64,000 nucleotides of DNA from Halobacterium zhouii (GCF_021249405.1 NZ_CP089593.1:2108001-2172000), one strand, 5' to 3'. Positions 49,966 through 60,712 are shown, counted from the first letter of the stretch. The notes: generated by a model from the letters alone, not told the origin. Made by a program: numbers and translations.

Positions 49966-50572
49966 GGGCAACTGTGACGATGGCCTTCGGACTCCCGGGC
50001 TTAGCCTGCATGACGCGGTGCTCGACGTCCACGAACCCCGCCTCCTCGAACATCCGGTCGGCCTCCTCCTCGTCGTAGAACAGCATGATCGCGTCCGCGA
50101 GCTTCTGCAGCAGCGTCGAGTTCGGGTAGTCCGGGCCGACGACGAGCGCCGTGGCGCCCGGCTCCAGGACCCGGCGGATCTCGCGCAGGCCGACCACCGG
50201 GTTGGGCCAGTACTCGATGGACCCCGACGACCACACCGCGTCGAAACTCCCGTCGCGGAACGGGAGGCGTTCGGCGTCCCCGAGGTGGAACGCGACCGGG
50301 TCGTGCTTCCCGAGTTTCGCCCACGCCTGCTCGAGTTGGTGGGTGCTCTGGTCGAGCGCGTACACGTCGTCGGTGTGCTCGAGCAGTCCCTCCGTCCCGA
50401 AGCCCGTTCCACACCCGACGTCGAGCACGCGGTCGTCGCGGCCCACGTCGAGCATCTCGAGGGCCTCGTCGCGCATCTCCGCGTTCCACACGAACGGGTT
50501 CACGCGGTCGTACACCTTCGAGAGGTACTTGTAGAAGGTGCGCGCTCGCGCCTTGTTCTCGAGGACTCCCAT
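49934..50572 (-). CDS. UbiE/VTE3-like quinone methyltransferase
   Basis: A 212-residue SAM methyltransferase. The N terminus (KARARTFYKYLSKVYDRVNP) resembles plant and cyanobacterial methylphytylbenzoquinol methyltransferases. Motif I is RVLDVGCGTGFGTEGLL (about 47-63), then DQSTHQLEQA, LGDAERLPFRDGSFDAVWSS and RRVLEPGATALVVGP. In haloarchaea the likely acceptor is a menaquinone precursor ring, by inference from the family. The C terminus (APERSEGAD) is encoded by the 60-bp tandem repeat, an odd repeat-derived tail. Divergent from the ATP synthase operon. Confidence 0.87.
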   Translation of the reverse strand: MGVLENKARARTFYKYLSKVYDRVNPFVWNAEMRDEALEMLDVGRDDRVLDVGCGTGFGTEGLLEHTDDVYALDQSTHQLEQAWAKLGKHDPVAFHLGDAERLPFRDGSFDAVWSSGSIEYWPNPVVGLREIRRVLEPGATALVVGPDYPNSTLLQKLADAIMLFYDEEEADRMFEEAGFVDVEHRVMQAKPGSPKAIVTVARAPERSEGAD

Positions 50573-50701
50573 CGGCGCGGGGTTTCTACCGGACCCGCAT
50601 AATCCCTTGCTTTGTGGCGCGTCGGCGGCGTCGGTAGCGGGAGCGACGCCTTTCGCAACTACCAAATAGGCTCTGTTCCAAGATTTTCCCGGTAAGAGCG
50701 C

Positions 50702-51034
50702 ATGGCAAGGCCAGAGGTTCTCGAACGGATACAATCGGCAGAATCGGACGCCGACGACATCGTGGCCGAGGCCGAGGAGGACCGCGAACAGCGGCTGTCC
50801 GAGGCCCGGACGCGAGCCGATGAGATCCGTCAGGAGGCGGACGAGGAAGCGACTGAACTGAAAGAACAACGACTCGAGGACGCCCGCGAGGACATCGAGG
50901 CCGAGCGCGAGCGCGTCCTCGAGGAAGGCGAAACAGAGCGCGAGGAACTCGAAGCGCAGGCCGCCGACAACGAGGCGGAAGCGGTCGAGTTCGCGCTCGA
51001 ACGGTTCACGGAGGCGGTACATGCTCAGACCTGA
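50702..51034 (+). CDS. atpH: A-type ATP synthase subunit H
   Basis: A 110-residue, almost wholly coiled-coil protein (DDIVAEAEEDREQRLSEART onward), the first gene of the ATP synthase operon. Subunit H pairs with E to form the peripheral stalks. It overlaps atpI by 14 bp. CAAATAG near 50663-50669 is the likely TATA region, giving a very short leader. Confidence 0.9.
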   Translation: MARPEVLERIQSAESDADDIVAEAEEDREQRLSEARTRADEIRQEADEEATELKEQRLEDAREDIEAERERVLEEGETEREELEAQAADNEAEAVEFALERFTEAVHAQT

Positions 51035-53210
51035 GAAGATGAGCAAGGTCTCGGTGACGGGCTCCCGGCGCGTGCTGGGGGACGTCATCGAGGCGATTCA
51101 CGAACTCGACCTCGTTCACCTCTCGGACTACGACGGCTCCATCGAGGGGTTCGAGAACGGCGACCCGCTCGAGGGCGCCGACGACGCCTCGGACAAGCTC
51201 GTCACGGTACGGTCACTCAAATCGATGCTCGGCGTCACCGACGACGACGCCGGCCCGACGCGCATCGTCACCGAGGACGCCCTCGAGACCGAACTCGAGG
51301 AGATCCGCGTCGAAGTCAACGAGCTCGACGACCGACGGAACGAACTCGAGGACGAACTGCGCGCGACCGAGGAGCGGATCGACGCGGTCGAGCCGTTCGC
51401 CGACCTGGGCATCGACCTCGACTTGCTCTCGGGCTACGATAACCTGCAGGTCGCGGTCGGGCAGGCCGACCCCGAGGACGTCCGAGACGAACTCGCACAG
51501 TCCGAGTCCATCGAGTTCTTCGAAGTGTTCGCGGGCGACGACACCGTCGCCGCGTTCGCGCGTCCCCGAGACGACGACGAGGACGCACTCGACGACGCGC
51601 TCGTCGGCGTGGACTTCGCTCGGCTCGAGGTTCCGGACGCGGAGACGAGTCCGGAAGCGTACGTCGAGGAACTCGAACACGAGCGCCAGAAGCTCGAGTC
51701 GAAACTCGGCGGCATCGAGAACGAACTCGAGGATCTCCGACTGGAGCACGCGGGCTTCCTGCTCGCCGCCGAGGAGAAACTCGCGATCGACGTGCAGAAG
51801 ACCGAGATTCCCCTCCAGTTCGCGACGACCGAACACGCGTTCGTCGCCGAGGGCTGGCTCCCCAGTGGGGAGTACAGCGCGTTCGTCGAGAGCGTGCAGA
51901 GCGCGGTCGGCGAGCACGCCGCGGTCGAGGAGCTCGAACAGGCGGCCTACGAGCCGGCCGGTCACGGCCACCACGCGCCCTCGGACGACGAGGCCGCGGA
52001 GGCCGCGGAAGACGACGGCGAAGGTCCGGCGGTCAGCGAGGCCGCGGCCGACGACGACACGGAGGCCCCGAAGGCCGAGACGGACGGCGGGACGAACGCC
52101 GAGTTCGACAGCGACGACAGCCCGCCCGTCATCCAGAACAACCCCGGGCCGGCGAAGCCCTTCGAGGCGCTGACCCAGGTCATCAACCGACCGAAGTACA
52201 CGGAGATCGACCCGACTATCATTCTGTTCCTGACGTTCCCGCTGTTCTACGGGTTCATGATCGGGGACCTCGGGTACGGCATCCTGTACACCGCGCTCGG
52301 CTACTGGGTGTACTCGAGCTTCGAGAGCGAGACGCTCCGGTCCATCGGCGCGGTCGCCGTTTGGGCGGGCGTCTCGACCGCCATCTTCGGCGTGCTGTAC
52401 GGCGAAGTGTTCGGTCTCCATCTCGTCACGGAGTACCTGTGGCAGGGCGTCGTCGGTCTCGAGCACGCGCCCATCAAGAAGGGGCTTCACTCCACTGAGT
52501 TCGCGAACCTGTGGCTGACACTCAGCCTCGTCGCGGGCGCACTCCACCTCGCGGTGGGGTACGTCTTCGGCATCATAAACGAGAGCCGCGCCCACGGCAT
52601 CACGACCGCCATCACGGAGTCGGGCGCGAAGCTCATGCTGATGGCCGGCGTCACCGTCTGGCTGTTCAGCACGCACATCCAGAGCGGGGGCGGACCACGC
52701 CCGCCGTTCCTCTACGAAGTTGCGCAGTTCTCCCCCACGGTGGGGATGGCCGCCCTCGTCGTGGCGCTCGTCGGCCTCGTGCTCCTCACCATCGGTGAGG
52801 GTGCGGTCGGGTTCGTCGAGAGCCCGACGTACGCGCTCGTCCACACGGTGTCGTACACGCGGATCGCGGCAGTTCTGCTGGCGAAGGCCGGCATGGCGTA
52901 CGTCGTGAATCTGCTCGTGTTCGGCGCGTACCACCACCACGGCGCGACGCACTTCGCGCTCGGAGGCCACTTCCCGCAGGCCGCGGAAGTGCTGTTCCCC
53001 GGCCTGCTCTGGCAGGGCCCAGTGGGTGTCATCGGCGGCATCCTCGTCCTGCTCCTCGGGCACGCGCTGGTGTTGGCACTCGGTGTCACATCGGCCGGCT
53101 TACAGGCTCTACGCCTCGAATACGTGGAATTCTTTAACAAGTTTTATGAAGGCGGTGGCGAGAAGTACAACCCGTTCGGCTACAAGCGAAACTACACCAC
53201 TGAGGACTAA
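51021..53210 (+). CDS. atpI: A-type ATP synthase subunit I (a subunit)
   Basis: A 729-residue membrane stator that forms the ion half-channels with the c ring. The N-terminal cytoplasmic half (1-380) begins MLRPEKMSKVSVTGSRRVLG and contains coiled coils; the C-terminal half has eight predicted helices. Between them lies a highly acidic Ala/Asp/Glu insert (about residues 314-372, e.g. APSDDEAAEAAEDDGEG), longer than usual in non-halophiles. It overlaps atpH by 14 bp, with five bases between its stop and atpK. Confidence 0.95.
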   Translation: MLRPEKMSKVSVTGSRRVLGDVIEAIHELDLVHLSDYDGSIEGFENGDPLEGADDASDKLVTVRSLKSMLGVTDDDAGPTRIVTEDALETELEEIRVEVNELDDRRNELEDELRATEERIDAVEPFADLGIDLDLLSGYDNLQVAVGQADPEDVRDELAQSESIEFFEVFAGDDTVAAFARPRDDDEDALDDALVGVDFARLEVPDAETSPEAYVEELEHERQKLESKLGGIENELEDLRLEHAGFLLAAEEKLAIDVQKTEIPLQFATTEHAFVAEGWLPSGEYSAFVESVQSAVGEHAAVEELEQAAYEPAGHGHHAPSDDEAAEAAEDDGEGPAVSEAAADDDTEAPKAETDGGTNAEFDSDDSPPVIQNNPGPAKPFEALTQVINRPKYTEIDPTIILFLTFPLFYGFMIGDLGYGILYTALGYWVYSSFESETLRSIGAVAVWAGVSTAIFGVLYGEVFGLHLVTEYLWQGVVGLEHAPIKKGLHSTEFANLWLTLSLVAGALHLAVGYVFGIINESRAHGITTAITESGAKLMLMAGVTVWLFSTHIQSGGGPRPPFLYEVAQFSPTVGMAALVVALVGLVLLTIGEGAVGFVESPTYALVHTVSYTRIAAVLLAKAGMAYVVNLLVFGAYHHHGATHFALGGHFPQAAEVLFPGLLWQGPVGVIGGILVLLLGHALVLALGVTSAGLQALRLEYVEFFNKFYEGGGEKYNPFGYKRNYTTED

Positions 53211-53215
53211 ATAAC

Positions 53216-53479
53216 ATGCTCGACACACTCGTTCAACTCGGTACGATTCTCCAGGAAGGCGCACAGGCAACAACTGCACCGGCGATCCCCAAGGAGGCCG
53301 CAGCGGCGCTCGCCGTCGGCCTCGCAGCACTCGGTTCGGGGTACGCGGAACGCGGTATCGGTAGCGCGGCGGTCGGCGCCATCGCCGAGGACCAGGACCT
53401 CTTCGGTACGGGCCTCATTCTGACGGTCCTCCCGGAGACGCTCGTCATCCTCGCGCTGGTCGTCGTGTTCGTCATCTAA
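53216..53479 (+). CDS. atpK: A-type ATP synthase subunit K (c ring)
   Basis: An 87-residue proteolipid with two membrane helices (about 27-50 and 64-87). The ion-binding carboxylate is E74 in LPETLVILALV. The two-helix form is the simple one, not the fused four-helix type of some archaea. No sodium-binding signature is obvious, so proton use is likely. Confidence 0.93.
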   Translation: MLDTLVQLGTILQEGAQATTAPAIPKEAAAALAVGLAALGSGYAERGIGSAAVGAIAEDQDLFGTGLILTVLPETLVILALVVVFVI

Positions 53480-53501
53480 ACAGCCGCTTTTCCCCCATTC
53501 C

Positions 53502-54089
53502 ATGAGTCTGGAAACAGTAGTTGAGGACGTTCGAGACGAAGCCCGCGAGCGCGCGAAGGAAATTCGCGCGGACGCCGAGGAGCGAGCGGACGACCTCCTC
53601 GAGGAGGCCGAGGCCGACGCCGAGCAGACGCTCGAGCAAGCGGAGGCCGACGCCGAACGCGAAATCGCACAGGAGCGCGAGCAGAAGCTCTCCAGTGCGA
53701 AACTCGAAGCCAAACAGATGCGCCTCGAAGCCCGCCGCGACGCCCTGCAGCGCGTCCGCGAGCAGGTCGAGGAACGCATCGCCGAACTCGACGGCGACGA
53801 GCGCGAGGAGCTCACCCGCGAACTCCTCGACGCCGCCGCGGCCGAGTTCGAGGACGGCAGCGACGTTCGCGTCTACGCTCGCGCCTCCGACGAAGGCCTC
53901 GTCTCCGACATCCTCGACGACTACGACGGCTACGAGTACGCCGGCGAGCACGACTGTCTCGGCGGCGTCGTTGTCGAGAGCGAGACGTCACGCGTCCGAG
54001 TGAACAACACGTTCGACTCGGTTCTCGCGAGCGTCTGGGAGAACAATCTGAAGGAGATCAGCGCCCGACTGTTCGACGAGGAGCAATGA
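53502..54089 (+). CDS. atpE: A-type ATP synthase subunit E
   Basis: A 195-residue peripheral stalk subunit: an N-terminal coiled coil rich in Glu/Arg/Ala (to about residue 90, ERADDLLEEAEADAEQTLEQ), then a globular C-terminal domain with AGEHDCLGGVVVESETSRVR. It binds subunit H and the A/B head. It overlaps atpC by ATGA. Confidence 0.93.
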   Translation: MSLETVVEDVRDEARERAKEIRADAEERADDLLEEAEADAEQTLEQAEADAEREIAQEREQKLSSAKLEAKQMRLEARRDALQRVREQVEERIAELDGDEREELTRELLDAAAAEFEDGSDVRVYARASDEGLVSDILDDYDGYEYAGEHDCLGGVVVESETSRVRVNNTFDSVLASVWENNLKEISARLFDEEQ

Positions 54090-55144
54090 GCGCGTCCGGC
54101 ACGGCAAACTACGAGTACGTGGTCGCCCGCGTTCGACACCGCCGAGCCACCCTTTTCAGCGACGACGAGTACCGCAAACTGCTCCGCATGGGGCCGGGCG
54201 AGATCGCCCGCTTCATGGAGGAGACGGAGTACGAGGACGCGGTGAACGCGCTCGGCTCCCGGTACAGTGGCGTCGACCTCATCGAGTACGCGCTGAACCT
54301 GAACCTCGCGAACAACTTCGAGGACCTCCTGCGGTGGAGCAACGGCCGCCTGTACGAACAGGTCGTCCGCTACCTCCGGAAGTTCGACGTGTGGAACGCC
54401 AAGACCGTGATCCGCGGGAAGTACTCGGGCGCAACCGAGGACGAAATCCGCGAGGACCTCATCGGCGCTGGCGAGTTCGACGAGCAACTGCTCGACCGCC
54501 TCGTCGTGGCAGAGGGCATCGAGGACGTCGTCGAGACCCTCGAGGGCACGATGTTCGGGCCGTCGCTCGTCGACGCCTTCGAGACGTACGAGCAGACGGG
54601 CGCGCTCGTCCCGCTCGAGAACGCACTCGACCGCGCGTACTACGAGAACCTCGTGCCACAGACCGCTCCCGGCGCCGCTGCGGACAGCCCGGAAGCGCTG
54701 TACGCCGAGTTCTTGAACGCGGAGATCGACTTCCGTAACGTGCGCAACGCGCTGCGACTCGCGCGCTCCGGCGCGGACGTCGACCCTGCGGAGTACTTCA
54801 TCGAGGGCGGGACGCTGTTCTCGGCCTCGGAGCTCGGGCAGCTCGTCGACAACCGCGACGAACTCGTCTCTCGCATCCGGGAGAGCCAGTACGGCAGCGA
54901 GCTGACCGACGCGCTCGACGACCTCGAGGCCGCGGACAGCCTCATCGGGTTCGAGCACGCGCTCGACCGGGCGCTCCTGGAGTACTCGGACCACCTCTCG
55001 CACGTCTTCCCGCTGTCCGTCTGTCCGGTGCTCGCGTACGTGCTCGCGAAAGAACGGGAAGTCGACAACATCCGTGCCATCGCTCGCGGCCGCGAGGCCG
55101 GCCTGAGTGAGGACGAGATCGAGGAGGAACTCGTCATCCTATGA
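54086..55144 (+). CDS. atpC: A-type ATP synthase subunit C
   Basis: A 352-residue central-stalk subunit linking the c ring to the rotor, homologous to V-ATPase subunit d. It is helical with [20 protein letters not shown] at the start and [20 protein letters not shown] near the end. ATGA overlaps join it to atpE upstream and atpF downstream, indicating coupled translation. Confidence 0.94.
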   Translation: MSASGTANYEYVVARVRHRRATLFSDDEYRKLLRMGPGEIARFMEETEYEDAVNALGSRYSGVDLIEYALNLNLANNFEDLLRWSNGRLYEQVVRYLRKFDVWNAKTVIRGKYSGATEDEIREDLIGAGEFDEQLLDRLVVAEGIEDVVETLEGTMFGPSLVDAFETYEQTGALVPLENALDRAYYENLVPQTAPGAAADSPEALYAEFLNAEIDFRNVRNALRLARSGADVDPAEYFIEGGTLFSASELGQLVDNRDELVSRIRESQYGSELTDALDDLEAADSLIGFEHALDRALLEYSDHLSHVFPLSVCPVLAYVLAKEREVDNIRAIARGREAGLSEDEIEEELVIL

Positions 55145-55476
55145 GCCAGGAGATTGCAGTCATCGGCAGTCCCGAGTTCACGACCGGGTTCCGCCTGGCG
55201 GGCGTCCGCGCGTTCGAGAACGTCCCCCAGGACGCCAAGGACGAGGAACTCGACGACGCCGTCGAGGCTGTCCTCGAGAACGAGAACGTCGGCATCGCGG
55301 TGATGCACGACGACGACCTCGAGTTCCTCTCCCGGAACGTCCGGAACGAGGTAGAGACCAGCGTGGAACCGACGTTCGTAACCATCGGCGGCGGCGCCGC
55401 CGGCGGGAGCGGACTGCGCGACCAGATCAAGCGAGCCATCGGTATCGACCTGATGGCGGAGGACGAAGGAGAATGA
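55141..55476 (+). CDS. atpF: A-type ATP synthase subunit F
   Basis: A 111-residue rotor subunit that contacts subunit D. Family features are [20 protein letters not shown] at the N terminus, the [14 protein letters not shown] middle and [20 protein letters not shown]. It overlaps atpC by ATGA and atpA by ATGA. Confidence 0.94.
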   Translation: MSQEIAVIGSPEFTTGFRLAGVRAFENVPQDAKDEELDDAVEAVLENENVGIAVMHDDDLEFLSRNVRNEVETSVEPTFVTIGGGAAGGSGLRDQIKRAIGIDLMAEDEGE

Positions 55477-57224
55477 GCCAAGCAGAAACAATCATCGACA
55501 CAGGCGAAATCGAGAGCGTGAGCGGTCCCGTCGTGACCGCCACGGACCTCGACGCCCAGATGAACGACGTCGTCTACGTCGGCGACGAAGGGCTGATGGG
55601 CGAGGTCATCGAAATCGAAGGACCGATCACGACCATTCAGGTGTACGAGGAGACGTCGGGCATCAGCCCGGGCGGCCCCGTCGAGAACACGGGCGAGCCG
55701 CTGACCGTCGACCTCGGCCCCGGCATGCTGGACTCCATCTACGACGGCGTCCAGCGCCCCCTCGACGTGCTCGAGGACGAGATGGGGTCGTTCCTGGACC
55801 GCGGCGTCGACGCGCCCGGCATCGACCTGGAGAAGGAGTGGGCGTTCGAACCCACCGTCTCCGAGGGCGACGAAGTGGAGGCCGGCGACGTGCTCGGCAC
55901 GGTCGAGGAGACAATCAGCATCGAACACAAGGTCCTCGTCCCGCCGCGCAGCGACGGCGGCGAAATCACCGACGTCGAGTCGGGTTCGTTCACGGTCGAG
56001 GACCCCGTCGTCACCCTGGACACCGGCGAGGAGATCTCGATGCATCAGGAGTGGCCGGTCCGCCGTGCGCGACCGACCGCGGACAAGCACACGCCGAAGA
56101 CACCGCTGGTGACCGGCCAGCGCATCCAGGACGGCCTGTTCCCGCTCGCGAAAGGCGGGACGGCCGCGATTCCGGGGCCCTTCGGCTCCGGGAAGACCGT
56201 CACCCAGCAGCAGCTGGCGAAGTGGTCTGACGCGGACATCGTCGTCTACATCGGCTGCGGTGAGCGCGGCAACGAGATGACGGAAGTCATCGAGGACTTC
56301 CCGGAGCTCGAAGACCCGCAGACGGGCAACCCGCTGATGGCCCGCACCTGCCTCATCGCGAACACGTCGAACATGCCGGTCGCGGCCCGCGAGTCCTGCA
56401 TCTACACGGGCATCACCATCGCGGAGTACTACCGCGACATGGGCTACGACGTGGCGCTGATGGCCGACTCCACCTCGCGGTGGGCCGAGGCGATGCGCGA
56501 GATCTCCTCCCGACTCGAGGAGATGCCGGGCGAGGAGGGGTACCCCGCGTACCTCGCCGCCCGCCTCGCGCAGTTCTACGAGCGCGCGGGCCTCTACACC
56601 ACCCTGAACGACGACGAGGGGTCGGTGTCCGTGGTCGGCGCGGTCAGCCCGCCCGGCGGCGACTTCTCCGAGCCGGTCACCCAGAACACGCTGCGCATCG
56701 TGAAGACGTTCTGGGCGCTCGACGCGGACCTCGCGGAGCGCCGTCACTTCCCCGCCATCAACTGGAGCGAGTCCTACAGCCTCTACAAGGACCAGCTCGA
56801 CGACTGGTGGCGCGAGAACGTCGCCGAGGACTTCCCGGAGGTCCGGCAGTGGGCCGTCGACGTCCTCGACGAGGAGGCCGAACTCGAGGAGATCGTCCAG
56901 CTCGTCGGGAAGGACGCGCTCCCCGACGACCAGCAGCTTACGCTCGAAATCGCGCGCTACCTGCGCGAGGCGTGGCTCCAGCAGAACGCCCTGCACGACG
57001 TCGACACCAACTGTCCGCCGGCGAAGACGTACACGATGCTGACGGCGATCAAGACGTTCAACGACGAGGCCTTCGAGGCGCTCGAGGCCGGCGTCCCGGT
57101 GACCGAGATCCAGAACATCGACGCCGCGCCGCAGCTCAACCGCATGGGCGTACAGGACGAGTGGGAGTCCTACATCGAGGACCTCAAGGAAGACATCACT
57201 GACGAACTACGGAGCCTCTACTGA
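55473..57224 (+). CDS. atpA: A-type ATP synthase catalytic subunit A
   Basis: A 583-residue catalytic subunit. After an N-terminal barrel and the non-homologous region, the P-loop [13 protein letters not shown] lies at about residues 235-247. The catalytic region [14 protein letters not shown] and [16 protein letters not shown] follow. The start [20 protein letters not shown] is typical. Its ATG lies inside the atpF stop, and its stop shares one base with the atpB start. Confidence 0.97.
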   Translation: MSQAETIIDTGEIESVSGPVVTATDLDAQMNDVVYVGDEGLMGEVIEIEGPITTIQVYEETSGISPGGPVENTGEPLTVDLGPGMLDSIYDGVQRPLDVLEDEMGSFLDRGVDAPGIDLEKEWAFEPTVSEGDEVEAGDVLGTVEETISIEHKVLVPPRSDGGEITDVESGSFTVEDPVVTLDTGEEISMHQEWPVRRARPTADKHTPKTPLVTGQRIQDGLFPLAKGGTAAIPGPFGSGKTVTQQQLAKWSDADIVVYIGCGERGNEMTEVIEDFPELEDPQTGNPLMARTCLIANTSNMPVAARESCIYTGITIAEYYRDMGYDVALMADSTSRWAEAMREISSRLEEMPGEEGYPAYLAARLAQFYERAGLYTTLNDDEGSVSVVGAVSPPGGDFSEPVTQNTLRIVKTFWALDADLAERRHFPAINWSESYSLYKDQLDDWWRENVAEDFPEVRQWAVDVLDEEAELEEIVQLVGKDALPDDQQLTLEIARYLREAWLQQNALHDVDTNCPPAKTYTMLTAIKTFNDEAFEALEAGVPVTEIQNIDAAPQLNRMGVQDEWESYIEDLKEDITDELRSLY

Positions 57225-58642
57225 TGAAAGAGTACCAGACAATCACCGAGATCAGCGGCCCGCTGGTGTACGTCGACATCGACGAACCGATCGGGTACGA
57301 CGAGATCGTCGAGATCGAGACGCCGGACGGCGAGGTGAAGCGCGGCCAGGTGCTCGAGTCCAGCGACGACTTCGTCGCCATCCAGGTCTTCGAGGGCACC
57401 GAAGGTATCGGCCAGGACGCCTCCGTGCGATTCCTCGGAGAGACCCTGAAGATGCCCGTGACCGAGGACCTCCTCGGTCGCGTGCTGGACGGGTCGGGCA
57501 ACCCCATCGACGACGGTCCCGACATCGTCCCCGAGGAGCGCCGCGACATCATCGGCGCGGCGATCAACCCGCACGCGCGGGAGTACCCCGAGGAGTTCAT
57601 CCAGACGGGCGTCTCCTCCATCGACGGGATGAACACGCTCGTGCGCGGACAGAAACTCCCGATCTTCTCCGCGTCGGGCCTGCCGCACAACGAACTCGCG
57701 CTCCAGATCGCGCGGCAGGCGACGGTGCCCGAGGAAGCGAGCGAGGAGGTCGACGAGGACGACGACGAGGAGAGCAGCGAGTTCGCCGTCGTCTTCGGCG
57801 CGATGGGTATCACCGCCGAGGAGGCCAACGAGTTCATGGAGGACTTCGAGCGCACCGGCGCACTCGAGCGCTCGGTCGTCTTCATGAACCTCGCGGACGA
57901 CCCCGCCGTCGAGCGGACGGTCACGCCGCGACTCGCGCTCACGACCGCCGAATACCTCGCGTTCGACAAGGGCTACCACGTCCTCGTCATCCTCACGGAC
58001 ATGACGAACTACTGTGAGGCACTGCGCGAGATCGGCGCGGCCCGCGAAGAGGTGCCGGGACGCCGGGGCTACCCCGGGTACATGTACACCGACCTCGCCG
58101 AACTCTACGAGCGCGCCGGCCGCATCGAGGGCGTCGAGGGGTCTGTCACCCAGATTCCCATCCTCACGATGCCGGGCGACGACGACACCCACCCGATTCC
58201 GGACCTCACGGGGTACATCACCGAGGGCCAGATCATGATGGATCGGGACCTCAACAGCCAGGGCGTCCAGCCACCGACGGACGTGCTGCCGAGTCTCTCC
58301 CGCCTGATGGACGACGGCATCGGTGAGGGGCTCACCCGGGAGGACCACGGCGACGTCTCCGACCAGTTGTACGCGGCGTACGCGGAGGGCGAGGACCTCC
58401 GCGACCTCGTGAACATCGTCGGTCGCGAGGCGCTCAGCGAGCGCGACAACAAGTACCTCGACTTCGCAGACGCCTTCGAGAGCGAGTTCGTCGACCAGGG
58501 CTTCGACACCGACCGTTCCATCGACGACACCCTCGAGGCCGGCTGGGACCTCCTCTCGATGCTGCCCAAGGAGGAACTCAACCGCGTCGACGAGGAACTC
58601 ATCGAGGAGAACTACCGCGAGAGCGTCGAAGCCGAGGCGTAA
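57224..58642 (+). CDS. atpB: A-type ATP synthase subunit B
   Basis: A 472-residue non-catalytic head subunit. The degenerate nucleotide site [18 protein letters not shown] replaces a P-loop, as in all B subunits. An acidic insert [18 protein letters not shown] (about 171-188) follows directly. Characteristic RVGRP-region sequence and [20 protein letters not shown] are present. Its start overlaps the atpA stop by one base. atpD does not follow; the next genes are on the other strand. Confidence 0.97.
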   Translation: MKEYQTITEISGPLVYVDIDEPIGYDEIVEIETPDGEVKRGQVLESSDDFVAIQVFEGTEGIGQDASVRFLGETLKMPVTEDLLGRVLDGSGNPIDDGPDIVPEERRDIIGAAINPHAREYPEEFIQTGVSSIDGMNTLVRGQKLPIFSASGLPHNELALQIARQATVPEEASEEVDEDDDEESSEFAVVFGAMGITAEEANEFMEDFERTGALERSVVFMNLADDPAVERTVTPRLALTTAEYLAFDKGYHVLVILTDMTNYCEALREIGAAREEVPGRRGYPGYMYTDLAELYERAGRIEGVEGSVTQIPILTMPGDDDTHPIPDLTGYITEGQIMMDRDLNSQGVQPPTDVLPSLSRLMDDGIGEGLTREDHGDVSDQLYAAYAEGEDLRDLVNIVGREALSERDNKYLDFADAFESEFVDQGFDTDRSIDDTLEAGWDLLSMLPKEELNRVDEELIEENYRESVEAEA

Positions 58643-58767
58643 CGCCGCTCTTCGAGTTCTGTTTTCTTCGCTTCGTTCGAGAACGCACTTGGACAGCCAC
58701 TGCGCGGTAGACGCGTGACGGCTGACTGAGCGTTCAGCGCGGAACCCCCGAGAGAAGAATCGACTGG

Positions 58768-59358
58768 CTACCGGAGGCCGTGGACGTACGTCTGGTCGTG
58801 GTCGGGGAACACGTCACGGATGGCGTCCTCGCCGTCCTCGTCGGCGAGCACTGCGCGGAGTTCCGCCTCGTAGTCCGAGCGCGGGATCTCCTCGCTCGGC
58901 CCGACCTCGACGTCGAGTTCGGCGTTCACGAGTCGGTCGACGGCGCCCCGGCCGAATCCGGAGAGCGGGGAGAGGTAGTCGACGTCGTGGCGGTCCTCGA
59001 GGCTCTGGGCCTGCGCGCGCGAGACGGTGGGGACGCGGTCGTCGCGGCGCGTGCCGTCGGCGACGGCGTCGACGTCCAGGGCCGCGACGGCCTCCAGCGC
59101 GTGCTCGTGGACGTGCTGGATGCCGTTCCGGGGGTAGCCGTCCGTGCGCATCTTCTCGACGGCGTCGTCCGCGACGTCCGGGTCGAGTTCGAGCGCGCGG
59201 AAGTCGAAGCCGGCGGCGTCGGCGGCGTCCCGGGCGTGCTGCCAGGCGTCGGTGACGCCGAAGTGCGCGGTGACGAGCGTGACGTCGTAGAACCGCTCGA
59301 GAACGAGCGCGGCGAGCGTAGAGTCCTTTCCGCCGCTGTAGAGTAACGCGAGGTCCAT
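58768..59358 (-). CDS. PP-loop ATPase (alpha hydrolase-like, COG2117 type)
   Basis: A 196-residue nucleotide alpha-hydrolase/N-type PP-loop protein. The motif YSGGKDST is at residues 7-14, followed by VTLVTAHFG and NGIQHVHEHALEAV. Relatives were predicted to work in tRNA thiolation or modification, but the reaction is unproven. It overlaps nothing but sits 3 bp after the PDCD5 gene, and with S19e upstream it fits a translation-linked operon. Confidence 0.85.
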   Translation of the reverse strand: MDLALLYSGGKDSTLAALVLERFYDVTLVTAHFGVTDAWQHARDAADAAGFDFRALELDPDVADDAVEKMRTDGYPRNGIQHVHEHALEAVAALDVDAVADGTRRDDRVPTVSRAQAQSLEDRHDVDYLSPLSGFGRGAVDRLVNAELDVEVGPSEEIPRSDYEAELRAVLADEDGEDAIRDVFPDHDQTYVHGLR

Positions 59359-59361
59359 CGA

Positions 59362-59718
59362 CTACCGGCGCTGGATGTCGAAGCTCTGGGAGTCGGGCTT
59401 CAACTCGCGCAGGATGGACTTCATCTGTTCTTCGTCGATCTGGTCCTGGAGGCGGCCGGACTGGGCGAGCGCGAGCACCTGCTGTTCGACCTTCTCCGCG
59501 AACTCGGGCTTGCTCATGCGGATGGTGTTGAGGCGCTTTCGCGCGCCGTCGCTGAGGTGCTGGCGGAGCATCGCCTGCTTTTGCTGTTCGGCCTGCTCCT
59601 GCTGGGCCTGCCGCGCGGCCTGGCCGTCCTCGCCGCCACCGCCCTGTTGCTGTTTCATCTCCTCCATCTTCTGCTTGCGCAGCTCCTCGATTCGCTCGTC
59701 GTCTGGGTTCTCGCTCAT
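59362..59718 (-). CDS. PDCD5-family DNA-binding protein
   Basis: A 118-residue homologue of human PDCD5/TFAR19 and archaeal relatives. A glutamine-rich N-terminal helix ([31 protein letters not shown]) precedes a three-helix core with [20 protein letters not shown] and [12 protein letters not shown]. In archaea it is usually encoded next to rps19e, as here (500 bp apart). It may bind DNA, chaperonin or ribosome; the role is unsettled. Confidence 0.93.
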   Translation of the reverse strand: MSENPDDERIEELRKQKMEEMKQQQGGGGEDGQAARQAQQEQAEQQKQAMLRQHLSDGARKRLNTIRMSKPEFAEKVEQQVLALAQSGRLQDQIDEEQMKSILRELKPDSQSFDIQRR

Positions 59719-60219
59719 GTTGCTCGAAGGTTGTCGTCGAATCCGGTTAATTGTAACGCCCCGGGACGAGCGTGGCGCTACGGGCTGGCACCGAATGGAG
59801 AGACTGTGGCGCGTCAGTAGAGGTATTTGCGCACCACAGAGCCCGTTCGTGGAGCGATAGAAGATGCGTGGATTCCTGGGGCTTACAGGCGACGCCGCGA
59901 TGACAGGCCGGTTCGTCGCGCTCCCGCCTCGACCGGGCCTGCACGATTCGTCAACTCACGCCCCGGGTTGGTCCCGCCCTCCTATTTGAATCTGTGTAGC
60001 CGGTAGCAATCGGCAGTCGAACCAGCCGGTAGTAGCATTCGCGGACCGAGTGGCTTGCAAAGCCCGAGGCCCGCGATTCACTGAGCGCGAGCGGAGCGAG
60101 CGCTCAGGCCGACGACTGAACGGCGCGCTCGCAGAGCGCAGAGTGAAGGAGGAGTGCTTTTTTCCCCAAGTTTTTGCAAGCGAACGGCCGAAGGCCGTGA
60201 GCGCAGGAAAAAGTGGGAG
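59719..60219. other. 500-bp region between rps19e and PDCD5 gene
   Basis: No convincing gene. Near the PDCD5 start an ATTAACCGG-rich promoter region is present on the minus strand. A perfect 7-bp hairpin TGAGCGC/GCGCTCA lies at 60082-60106. A larger imperfect stem (about 60162-60218), with CCAAGTTTTTGC opposite GGAAAAAGTGGG and an inner ACGGCCGAAGGCCGT, directly follows the rps19e stop and may end its transcript. Confidence 0.5.
60162..60218 (-). terminator. Probable structured terminator after rps19e
   Basis: An imperfect long stem with poly-A and poly-T arms and an internal perfect ACGGCC/GGCCGT hairpin, one base after the rps19e stop. On the gene strand the distal arm supplies the T run expected for archaeal termination. 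Confidence 0.4.
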
Positions 60220-60675
60220 TTAGGCGTACCGCTCGAGTTCGGGGCGGTCGAGATTCTCGATGACGGTGTTGGCAGTGTTGTCGAGGAGGCTGCGACCGTC
60301 GCTGGTGACGATGCGGCCTTCGCTGCCCTGCTGCATGACGAGGTCTTCGTCCTCGAGTTGCTGGAGGATGGTGCGGACGACGTTCCGGGAGCCGGTTTCA
60401 CTGGAGGGCGGGGAGACGACGTAGCGCGTGGAGCCGTCCTTGGTGTCGCCGTAGGCGCTGGCGAGTCGTTTCACGCCGACGGGGCCGTCTATGGCCACCT
60501 TGCGGAGAATGCTGGCGGCGCGGCGCGCCCAGAAGTCGTCCTGTTTCGGGGGGAGTTCGCGGCCGACGCCGGTCTTCGCGAACTGCGCCCAGTCGGGTTC
60601 CTCGAGTCGGTCCTCGAGCTCCGCGGCGAGCTCGTCGATGAACTCGTCAGCAGGAGCGTCGTAGAGGGTTGCCAT
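60220..60675 (-). CDS. rps19e: 30S ribosomal protein S19e
   Basis: A 151-residue archaeal/eukaryotic-type small-subunit protein. MATLYDAPADEFIDELAAEL begins it; PDWAQFAKTGVGRELPP, WARRAASILRKVAIDGPVGV and SRNVVRTILQQLEDEDLV are family signatures. The internal ATG at 60675 is chosen because upstream sequence in frame has no coding character and runs into the flippase-like gene. First gene of the rps19e-PDCD5-PP-loop series. Confidence 0.96.
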   Translation of the reverse strand: MATLYDAPADEFIDELAAELEDRLEEPDWAQFAKTGVGRELPPKQDDFWARRAASILRKVAIDGPVGVKRLASAYGDTKDGSTRYVVSPPSSETGSRNVVRTILQQLEDEDLVMQQGSEGRIVTSDGRSLLDNTANTVIENLDRPELERYA

Positions 60676-60712
60676 TGGCGAGATTTCTCGTCGGATTCGT
60701 TTAAAGCCATCG

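Noticed and set aside
59747..59944. 65-codon minus-strand frame between rps19e and PDCD5 genes
   Set aside because: Cys/Arg/His-rich, non-acidic composition unlike haloarchaeal proteins and no promoter or family match.
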